Of a stretch of 5,452 nucleotides of DNA, positions 1-4,409 are shown one piece after another. Position 1 is the stretch's first letter; each line of letters opens with the position of its first letter. A program made the translations under genes and the position numbers. The stretch lies in NCBI GenBank assembly GCA_023231075.1, contig JALNWC010000214.1:1-5452 (forward strand), given 5' to 3'. This DNA comes from Rhodoferax sp. (GTDB lineage: Bacteria > Pseudomonadota > Gammaproteobacteria > Burkholderiales > Burkholderiaceae_C). The notes under the pieces were generated by a model. That model searched no databases, had not been told where the DNA came from, and saw only the letters and a program-made list of their open reading frames with translations.

Positions 1-1
1 A

Positions 2-313
2 GTCGGTGTCAAGGCGGCATTCGCTGCCATTCAGACAGCGGGCTCCATCGTGATGCAGCCTGCCATTGCCCCGGTCGCTGATGTTGTGATGCAAAACGCG
101 GGCTTTCGGCTGCCAAACCCGGCCGGACAAGACCCCAACTTTCCACAACCCCAGATTACCCCCGCCATCGTGCCAACAGGCATTCCACCGGCGCAGACCA
201 ACACCAGCCCCATGTCCCCACCCGTGCCGCAACAACCGGGCGTCCCCGGCTCTGCGCTGCGCGGCATTGAAACCCAGCGCCAAGAAGGCGTACCCACAGG
301 AGAACCCGCATGA
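2..313 (+). CDS. C-terminal part of a phage structural protein, possibly portal (5' truncated)
   Basis: An open frame enters from the left edge and ends at a TGA at 311-313, giving about 103 visible residues. The first ~45 residues are apolar and Ala/Val-rich (AAFAAIQTAGSIVMQPAIAP) and look helical. The remainder is a Pro/Gln-rich, probably disordered tail (PNPAGQDPNFPQPQ and later PVPQQPGVPG). Such a tail resembles the C-terminal ends of portal proteins in podoviruses of this type, and the gene lies upstream of scaffold and capsid genes, where a portal normally sits. The assignment rests on position and general resemblance, since the diagnostic portal core lies outside the window. The GTG/ATG at 50-55 is not a convincing start, because the frame stays open upstream of it and no ribosome-binding site is seen. 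The stop overlaps the next gene's start as ATGA, so translation is probably coupled. Confidence 0.55.
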   Translation, partial: VGVKAAFAAIQTAGSIVMQPAIAPVADVVMQNAGFRLPNPAGQDPNFPQPQITPAIVPTGIPPAQTNTSPMSPPVPQQPGVPGSALRGIETQRQEGVPTGEPA

Positions 314-1860
314 GCTACTTAGTCAAATCTTCAGTCGAAGCCGTCGGCCCGATTCGCCCCGGACTGGATGCCATATGGCAGATCGATGAAATCCGCGAAG
401 TCGATGACGCCTTTTATTCGCACTACAGCAACAATCCAGCGGCCTTCACGGTGCTCTCTGGTCCTGGCGCTGCAGCCAATGTTATGGCCATGCTGGCGCA
501 AGTCCCTGCGCAGGACAACCTCTTCGGCAAAGCCGACCCTCGCAGTGTGTGTTTTGTCAAAACCGGGGCCAATACGCTGGCTTTAAAGGCGGGAACGACG
601 GTGGCTGTTGCTGGCCGCATGAAAGCATTCCCAGTTCAAACTGCCGTGCTCATGCCAGCTCTGGTGGCGGGCACCGACTATGCCGTTTATGCCTGCGACG
701 ACGGAACGCTTCGGGCCGATGCCAGCTTTACCGCCCCCAGCGGCTACACCGCAGCCAATAGCCGAAAAATTGGCGGCTTTCATTACTCTCCGGGTGGCAA
801 CGCCGTGCCGATTTCCAAAGCTGCAGTTGCCGCGGGAACCGCCATTGGAGCGCAGACGGTCACAGCGGACAAATGGGCACTTTATTTACTGTCGGTAAAT
901 TCCGCCGGGGCCATCACTGTGACACCAGCCGCGGGCAATGTTGCAGGATATGCAACTGAAGCATTGGCAATTGCAGCGCTGCCAGCCCGTCCTGCATTAA
1001 CGGCGGAGATGGGCTCTATCACGGTGTTAACGGCAGCGAGGCTTGCCTGGATTGCGGGCACTGACGCGCTAGCTGGGGGGACTGGCGGCAACCCGGCGAC
1101 CACGACAAATTACTACCCCGCATCTAGCGCGGCTATCGGACTGACGCTGTCAAGGGGGACAATAGCTACGGCCATTGCCAGTACGGCATTTACGTATCAC
1201 CTCGGCGGCGACAGCACGCCGCAGATCAATGCCTACAGCTTGTGGGACCTGAAATTTAAGCCTGCATGCCCGGACCCGCGCGGCATGGCTCTGGTTGCGG
1301 ATGGCTTTTGGGCCGATATTTATCTGCTTGGCGTTGATCACCTGACAAACGGCAGCAGTAAATACAACGTCACTATTGCAGACGGCGCCAGCCCGCCCAA
1401 GGTGCCGACAAGCTTTGGCGGCAATGGCATCACTGCCTACACATCATTTAATCGCTGGCAAGCCGCCGAGGTCATGGCGCACTACGGAAAACGCCTGCCC
1501 ACCTACGGCGAATTTTCGGCGCTGGCCTTTGGTACGACTGAGGCCGTGTCTATCGGAGGTGATCCAGGCTCTACCACCTGGAACGCCACCTACATCAGTA
1601 AATGGGGTTGTGCGCAGGTCACCGGCAACTTATGGCAATGGGGAGCCGATTTTGGCGGCGGCGCAGCGGCTGCGGGATATGTAGCCAACACGGGAGGACG
1701 TGGGTCGACTTATCAACAGGAAAACGCCGCGTTCTTCGGGGGCTACTGGAGCTACACGTCGAACTCGGGTTCGCGTGCCTCGTACTGGAACAACTCCCCC
1801 GCGGGCTCGAGCAACAGCATCAGCTCGCGCGGCGTCTGTGACCACTTGGTTCTTGAATAA
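310..1860 (+). CDS. DGR-type variable receptor-binding protein with C-type-lectin/FGE-like C-terminus (Mtd-like)
   Basis: This 516-residue protein is probably the phage's receptor-binding (tropism) protein. It starts at ATG 310 after AGGAG at 298-302 (7-nt spacing). Residues 1-~290 are Ala/Thr/Gly-rich with beta-type repeats, including GTDYAVYACDDGTLRAD and SRKIGGFHYSPGGNA. They probably form the virion-anchoring and trimerising part. Residues ~305-516 resemble the formylglycine-generating-enzyme/C-type-lectin fold used by DGR targets: LWDLKFKPACPDPRGM (C320), FNRWQAAEVMAHYGKRLPTY (from F380), WGCAQVTGNLWQWGAD (432-447), then GGRGSTYQQ (462-470). The C-terminus GSRASYWNNSP...SSRGVCDHL (487-513) is the classic end of a DGR variable region. 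A sulfatase-maturation enzyme role is unlikely, because the lectin-like ending replaces the catalytic region. It is not a canonical 381-residue Mtd; the N-terminal part is longer. The family call is strong; the host receptor is unknown. Confidence 0.85.
   Translation: MSYLVKSSVEAVGPIRPGLDAIWQIDEIREVDDAFYSHYSNNPAAFTVLSGPGAAANVMAMLAQVPAQDNLFGKADPRSVCFVKTGANTLALKAGTTVAVAGRMKAFPVQTAVLMPALVAGTDYAVYACDDGTLRADASFTAPSGYTAANSRKIGGFHYSPGGNAVPISKAAVAAGTAIGAQTVTADKWALYLLSVNSAGAITVTPAAGNVAGYATEALAIAALPARPALTAEMGSITVLTAARLAWIAGTDALAGGTGGNPATTTNYYPASSAAIGLTLSRGTIATAIASTAFTYHLGGDSTPQINAYSLWDLKFKPACPDPRGMALVADGFWADIYLLGVDHLTNGSSKYNVTIADGASPPKVPTSFGGNGITAYTSFNRWQAAEVMAHYGKRLPTYGEFSALAFGTTEAVSIGGDPGSTTWNATYISKWGCAQVTGNLWQWGADFGGGAAAAGYVANTGGRGSTYQQENAAFFGGYWSYTSNSGSRASYWNNSPAGSSNSISSRGVCDHLVLE
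1693..1851 (+). other. Putative DGR variable region (VR) at the 3' end of the receptor-binding gene
   Basis: This stretch encodes residues 462-514, from GGRG to CDHLV. In DGRs, a reverse-transcribed, adenine-mutated copy of a template repeat replaces this segment, so AAC codons in the template become NNC codons here. The codons at the surface-loop positions fit that pattern: Y479 TAC, S481 AGC, Y482 TAC, N485 AAC, Y492 TAC, N494 and N495 AAC, G499 GGC, S501 AGC, N502 AAC, S503 AGC, I504 ATC and S505 AGC all end in C. The framework residues between them (GSRAS, SP, SRGVCDH) are conserved family features. Exact borders cannot be set without the template repeat, which I do not find in this window. 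The GC-rich 3' end (tcgcgcggcgtctgtgac) would be the initiation-of-mutagenic-homing segment. Confidence 0.72.
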
Positions 1861-1876
1861 AGCGGCGACAGCCGCT
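1861..1876 (+). other. DGR target-site hairpin downstream of VR
   Basis: The inverted repeat AGCGGC-GACA-GCCGCT forms a perfect 6-bp stem with a 4-nt loop, immediately after the TAA stop of the receptor-binding gene. In the Bordetella phage DGR, a DNA hairpin with a GRNA tetraloop just downstream of the variable region is needed for efficient retrohoming. GACA fits GRNA, and both position and size fit. There is no U-tract after it, so it is not an ordinary terminator. The stem is slightly shorter than the 8-bp stem described for BPP-1. Confidence 0.68.
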
Positions 1877-1918
1877 GGTATTACAACAAACAACGCACAC
1901 ATCACCTGAAGGATACTT

Positions 1919-2392
1919 ATGACCTCCATTAACACCCGCGCTGACCTTGATGCCATGGCCGGAACACCCGAGCACGCCGCTTTTATGGCCGCCCTGGCAG
2001 GCACCCTGTACCGACTACAAAAAGATGATGTTGTGCAGTGCTGGCGAGCGGTACAAGACACCAGCACAGTGGCGCGCTTTGGCTTTGGGTTGACTGATTT
2101 CCCCGATGCACTGGCGCCTGCGCTGCCTCTTTACGTCCCGCCGCCATCGCTTGTACCAACCTCCGTCACAATGCGCCAGGCGCGACTAGCTATGCTGGGT
2201 GCCGGGATGCTGCCTAGTGTGGATGCCGCCATTGCCGCCATGACGGGCGCAGATGGTGACGCAGCACGGATCGAATGGGAATACGCTCAAGAAGTGCGCC
2301 GAGATAGCCCCCTGCTGCTGGGTATGGTGACTGCGCTTGGGCTGACGGTCGCTCAAGTTGATGCGCTGTTTGAAACAGCTGCGGGGCTGTAA
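1919..2392 (+). CDS. Tail-fibre assembly/chaperone-like phage protein
   Basis: A 157-residue soluble protein starting at ATG 1919 after AAGGA at 1909-1913 (5-nt spacing). The N-terminus (INTRADLDAMAGTPEHAAFMAALAGTLYRL) is followed by a Pro-rich hinge (PDALAPALPLYVPPPSLVP). A helical C-terminal half carries a pattern common in proteins encoded next to phage tail-fibre genes: MRQARLAMLGAGMLPSVDAAIAAM, then ARIEWEYAQEVRRDSPLL and TALGLTVAQVDALFETA. There is no signal peptide or membrane segment. Its place directly after the receptor-binding gene fits a chaperone or accessory factor for that protein. The C-terminal pattern is one I recognise from many phages, but its biochemical role is inferred from context. 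It does not look like the small basic DGR accessory protein (Avd), being acidic and longer. Confidence 0.6.
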   Translation: MTSINTRADLDAMAGTPEHAAFMAALAGTLYRLQKDDVVQCWRAVQDTSTVARFGFGLTDFPDALAPALPLYVPPPSLVPTSVTMRQARLAMLGAGMLPSVDAAIAAMTGADGDAARIEWEYAQEVRRDSPLLLGMVTALGLTVAQVDALFETAAGL

Positions 2393-2617
2393 ATGAGCAT
2401 GCTGCTTGATGCGCTTGTGTGGATCGACCGGGTTGTCAACAGATTAACCGGAGGGACGTTTTACGAAACCCTATCCTCCCGTGCGTACCGCATGGATGTC
2501 CGAAATCAAGCCGTTTGGGGATGGACCGCGAAGGCAATCAACATGCTGTTTTTCTGGCAGCCTGACCATTGCAAAAAGCAGTGGGAGCATGAGCAGGCGC
2601 ATCCGCTTAAAAAATAA
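2393..2617 (+). CDS. Small conserved phage protein of unknown function
   Basis: A 74-residue protein whose ATG (2393) directly abuts the TAA of the preceding gene (2390-2392), so translation is probably coupled; a second ATG lies at 2399. Visible features are an amphipathic N-terminus (MLLDALVWIDRVVNRLTGG), a central TLSSRAYRM segment, and an aromatic stretch WGWTAKAINMLFFWQPDHCKKQWEHE with a Cys and His close together. The hydrophobic run is too short and interrupted for a confident transmembrane helix, but membrane association is possible. Similar short proteins with an FFW..DHC ending occur in other phages, but I know of no established function. It is the last gene before a terminator-like hairpin and closes the receptor-binding gene block. 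Confidence 0.65.
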   Translation: MSMLLDALVWIDRVVNRLTGGTFYETLSSRAYRMDVRNQAVWGWTAKAINMLFFWQPDHCKKQWEHEQAHPLKK

Positions 2618-2625
2618 TAAGAGGG

Positions 2626-2652
2626 CGACCGCAGCGCGGTCGGGTTCTTGTT
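2626..2652 (+). terminator. Probable intrinsic terminator after the receptor-binding block
   Basis: A perfect 7-bp stem CGACCGC (2626-2632) / GCGGTCG (2636-2642) with loop AGC is followed by GGTTCTTGTT, a U-rich but imperfect tract. It lies 9 nt after the stop of the 74-residue gene. It would separate the upstream block from the promoter that begins at 2651. Confidence 0.6.
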
Positions 2653-2679
2653 GCAATTCAAACACCATTGCAGTACAAT
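2651..2679 (+). promoter_or_regulatory. Predicted sigma70-type promoter
   Basis: TTGCAA (2651-2656) and TACAAT (2674-2679) match the -35 and -10 consensus at 4/6 and 5/6 positions with an ideal 17-bp spacer. Transcription would begin near 2686. It lies immediately after the terminator-like hairpin and before the guide-RNA-like segment and the 107-residue gene. It also overlaps the tnpB-derived remnant, so it may have arisen within decayed coding sequence. Confidence 0.5.
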
Positions 2680-2744
2680 GTGTCTTAACCGCCGGGCTGG
2701 CGGAGATAGTCTGTGGAGAGAATGTAAGTCCGTTGTCGCTGTAA
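2655..2744 (+). pseudogene. C-terminal remnant of an IS200/IS605-family TnpB
   Basis: In one frame the DNA reads NSNTIAVQCVLTAGLAEIVC followed by GENVSPLSL and TAA at 2742-2744. This resembles the C-terminus of TnpB proteins, where a D.NAA.NIL.AGLA segment is followed by a short CGE.VSPL-like tail. The nuclease body (RuvC motifs and zinc finger) is entirely absent, and the expected D.N and N.L residues are altered. This is therefore a scrap and not a functional gene. It is followed, as in intact elements, by the structured right-end RNA segment. No ribosome-binding site or credible start belongs to it. The fragment is short, so the call depends strongly on what follows it. Confidence 0.5.
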
Positions 2745-2829
2745 GGTGACATGGCAGTTTTCAGTGAAGCAGAAAGTTCCTAATCGTGAGGTTGGGAATC
2801 CTCGTCATTTAGGGCGAGGAGGATGTTAA
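2686..2829 (+). ncRNA. TnpB omega-RNA-like (guide RNA scaffold) segment, IS200/IS605 right-end derived
   Basis: This is the probable transcript from the promoter at 2651-2679 through to GGATGTTAA. In TnpB elements the RNA from the element's right end acts as the guide scaffold, and the sequence just beyond the end is the guide. Three hairpins can be drawn: 2734-2739 with 2746-2751 (6 bp, one G-U); 2777-2785 with 2790-2798 (9 bp, GTGA loop, two G-U); and 2800-2806 with 2813-2819 (7 bp, one G-U, loop ATTTAG). The last two are adjacent, and AGGATGTTAA follows directly. This arrangement, GGGAATCC-hairpin-GGAGGATGTYAA, is what I recognise from IS605/IS1341-type right ends. No TnpB or TnpA gene is present. 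It may be a relic, or a retained RNA acting with a TnpB encoded elsewhere, or simply the 5' leader of the next gene. Confidence 0.55.
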
Positions 2830-2845
2830 GCAAAGGAGCAACAGC

Positions 2846-3169
2846 ATGACCCCGATCAAATCCGTTCACCTCTTGAACCCCAACACCGTCGGCGAAACCG
2901 GCGCAGCGTACAGCGGCCCGTGGAGCGCGGCGCGCAAAGGGCTGGTGCAGGCAACCATCGACGGCACCGGCGCTGTCACCGCCACCGTGGTCGTACAGGG
3001 CAGCAACGATGGCGCGCACTGGACCGACATCGGCACACTGAGCCTCAACGGCGCGGGCGGCACCGACACCAAGACCCAGGCCGTGGATTACCCATGGGCG
3101 CAATTGCGCGCGGTATCGAGCGCCCTGGTCGGCGTGGGCGCTACCGTGCAGGCATCTTTGAGCCTTTGA
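2846..3169 (+). CDS. Small beta-rich phage protein, possible head decoration or virion protein
   Basis: A 107-residue protein starting at ATG 2846 after AAGGAG at 2833-2838 (7-nt spacing). The sequence alternates polar and hydrophobic residues throughout, as expected for a beta-sandwich: VHLLNPNTVGETGAAYSGPW, VQATIDGTGAVTATVVVQGS, NDGAHWTDIGTLSLNG, WAQLRAVSSALVGVGATVQA. There are no cysteines, signal peptide or membrane segment. Proteins with this VQGSNDG.HW.DIGTLSL pattern occur beside phage capsid genes, and the scaffold and capsid genes are downstream, so a virion-surface or decoration role is a reasonable inference. The gene is bracketed by two omega-RNA-like terminal hairpins, the first ending just before its ribosome-binding site and the second starting 16 nt after its stop. 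Confidence 0.7.
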   Translation: MTPIKSVHLLNPNTVGETGAAYSGPWSAARKGLVQATIDGTGAVTATVVVQGSNDGAHWTDIGTLSLNGAGGTDTKTQAVDYPWAQLRAVSSALVGVGATVQASLSL

Positions 3170-3185
3170 CCCGGTGCGCGACAAG

Positions 3186-3215
3186 CCCCGCCGTTCAGGG
3201 CAGGGAGGATGTCAA
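3186..3215 (+). repeat. Second, diverged IS200/IS605 right-end (omega-RNA 3') hairpin
   Basis: This 30-nt segment matches 2800-2829 at 23 of 30 positions in the same orientation. It folds as CCCCGCC (3186-3192) with GGCAGGG (3199-3205) around loop GTTCAG, with a single C-A mismatch at 3189/3202, then AGGATGTCAA. It is close to the usual IS605-type ending. Relative to the first copy, stem position 3 changes T-A to C-G and position 6 changes T-G to C-G, so pairing is kept. No TnpB-like reading frame precedes it; the 107-residue gene ends 16 nt upstream. Only the terminal hairpin is therefore present. Confidence 0.6.
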
Positions 3216-3264
3216 ACTGATTGGTGTTTGGATTGGCGCGCAAGATCGCATAAATTCTCTACCA

Positions 3265-3284
3265 GCACAGTCGGGAGACTGAGC
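3265..3284 (+). other. Small RNA hairpin with GGGA tetraloop
   Basis: CAGTC (3268-3272) pairs with GACTG (3277-3281) around GGGA, a GNRA-type loop. It is extended by GC/GC beyond an A-A mismatch (3265-3266 with 3283-3284). It sits between the second omega-RNA-like hairpin and the terminator at 3308-3327. It could be part of a short structured RNA or of the 3' UTR of the 107-residue gene. I do not recognise a named RNA family. Confidence 0.35.
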
Positions 3285-3307
3285 AATGTCCCGTAGATGG
3301 ATTGGTG

Positions 3308-3327
3308 AAGGGGCTTCGGCCCCTTTT
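3308..3327 (+). terminator. Intrinsic terminator before the scaffold gene
   Basis: GGGGC-TTCG-GCCCC (3310-3323), flanked by AA on the left and TTTT on the right, makes a 5-7 bp stem with a stable UUCG loop and a short U-tract. It ends transcripts from the 107-residue gene region and lies 58 nt before the scaffold start. It could act partially, tuning read-through into the scaffold and capsid genes. No strong promoter is obvious between it and 3386. Confidence 0.8.
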
Positions 3328-3385
3328 CCATAACTGCGGCTTTGGAACCTATGCGGCCACGGCGATATGTGGCAGGACCAGACCC

Positions 3386-4351
3386 ATGAAAACGGATGTT
3401 TTAGAGAAGTTCTACCTTGAACACGCGGCTGACGGCGCGTTGAGTGATGCAGACATGGTCCAGATGTTGACGCTGGGCACCGAGGGCGACACCGCGAAAG
3501 CGGACAGTGGCGAGCCCGACGCCACAACTGCAGCACCCGAAGCCCCAACAACCGACACCCAACCGCAAGAACCGGCGCAACCCACAGACCCCAAGCCTGT
3601 TGTGCTGGCCAAAGATGGTGTTCACACCATTGACTTTGCGGTGCTTGAAGAGGCGCGACAGAAAGCGCAAACCCTTGCGGCGGCCCTGGCTGAGCGCGAT
3701 GCCGAGATTGCAGCCCTCAAGGCTCCAGCCAAGGCCGAGACGCCCGAACAGCCGACCGAGACAGAGCCCGACGACAAAGAGTTGTTTGGCGACTACTCGG
3801 ACGAAGCCATCAAGGGCGCAGTGAAAACGCTGGTGCAACGTGGTGTGGCGCAGGCCACAGCCGCCATGCAGGAGCAGATGAAGCAAGTCCTGACCCCTTT
3901 GGAGGCGAAAGCCAACAAGGACGCCTGGAATGAACATCTGACAGCGATTTACACGGCCCACAAGGATGCGCAGGAAATTGCCAAGAGCCCAGCGATGGAA
4001 ACATGGCTGACAGCGCAACCCTCATTCGTGCAGGCGCAATACCGCGCTGTGCTGGAAATGGGTAGTGCGACCCAGGTGATTGAGCTGTTTGATGCCTACA
4101 AGCGGGATAACAAGGTAGCACCGGCAGAAGACGCGGCCAATACAGCCGCTGCGGCTGCCACAAAGGCGCGGGAAGCACTGGCCAAAGCCCAAAGCGTGAA
4201 GCCCACCAGCTTGTCGGAAATTCCGTCAGGCGCCAAGGGTCCAAGCGACGAGCTGCAAGCCATGCAGGAAATGTCCTCTATGCAGATGGCCGATGAACTC
4301 ATGAAATTGCCCTACGACAAGATCATGAAGCGGCTTGAACTGATGGGATAG
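3386..4351 (+). CDS. Phage capsid scaffold-like protein
   Basis: This protein has 321 residues if started at ATG 3386, which follows AGGA at 3374-3377 with 8-nt spacing. The frame is open further upstream to a TTG at 3302, but that would place coding across the terminator at 3308-3327. Residues 1-30 are a short helical head (MKTDVLEKFYLEHAADGALS). Residues ~40-70 are Pro/Thr/Glu-rich and probably disordered. Residues ~84-113 form a likely coiled coil (VLEEARQKAQTLAAALAERD). Residues 129-150 carry an acidic DDKELFGDYSDEAIKG motif, and an Ala/Gln-rich helical body and a basic end (MKLPYDKIMKRLELMG) follow. The high charge, helicity, disorder and position directly before the major capsid gene are typical of scaffolding proteins, which line the procapsid interior and then leave. 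There is no protease motif. The function is inferred from context and composition. Confidence 0.7.
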   Translation: MKTDVLEKFYLEHAADGALSDADMVQMLTLGTEGDTAKADSGEPDATTAAPEAPTTDTQPQEPAQPTDPKPVVLAKDGVHTIDFAVLEEARQKAQTLAAALAERDAEIAALKAPAKAETPEQPTETEPDDKELFGDYSDEAIKGAVKTLVQRGVAQATAAMQEQMKQVLTPLEAKANKDAWNEHLTAIYTAHKDAQEIAKSPAMETWLTAQPSFVQAQYRAVLEMGSATQVIELFDAYKRDNKVAPAEDAANTAAAAATKAREALAKAQSVKPTSLSEIPSGAKGPSDELQAMQEMSSMQMADELMKLPYDKIMKRLELMG

Positions 4352-4365
4352 GCACGAAAAAACAC

Positions 4366-4386
4366 GCATCGCCGGGATGGCGAGGC
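4366..4386 (+). other. Intergenic hairpin between scaffold and capsid genes
   Basis: TCGCC (4369-4373) pairs with GGCGA (4379-4383) around GGGAT, extended by GC/GC beyond an A-G mismatch. No U-tract follows, so termination is unlikely. It may protect or process the abundant capsid message, or may be fortuitous. Confidence 0.35.
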
Positions 4387-4409
4387 AAATCCTTTGAATG
4401 GAGTAAGTC

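Noticed and set aside
1630..2067. 145-residue open frame on the minus strand opposite the variable region
   Set aside because: It spans the end of the receptor-binding gene, the DGR hairpin and the start of the next gene. Its Ala/Arg/Val-rich composition is that of an antisense shadow, and it is not a reverse transcriptase.
2651..2845. CRISPR array or tRNA in the 2618-2845 and 3170-3385 gaps
   Set aside because: There are only two related hairpins 386 nt apart, no regular repeat-spacer spacing, and no cloverleaf with T-loop signature.
3228..3254. Possible promoter TTGGAT / CATAAA before the small hairpin
   Set aside because: The spacing is about 15 bp and both boxes match poorly, so I could not support it as a promoter.
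2920..3282. 120-residue + strand frame overlapping the 107-residue gene
   Set aside because: It is an Arg/His-rich out-of-frame shadow with no start signal; the 107-residue frame has a clear ribosome-binding site and beta-strand pattern.
3302..3385. Upstream TTG start extending the scaffold protein by 28 residues
   Set aside because: The extension would be coded across the terminator hairpin at 3308-3327, and the ATG at 3386 has its own well-spaced ribosome-binding site.
1690..3400. Template repeat of the DGR inside this window
   Set aside because: Reading downstream of the variable region, I found no second copy of the GSRAS...SRGVCDH coding segment on either strand.
3401..4018. 205-residue open frame on the minus strand
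   Set aside because: It lies wholly opposite the scaffold gene, is rich in Arg, Leu, Gly and Cys without domain pattern, and has no supporting ribosome-binding site; it mirrors the codon bias of the + strand gene.
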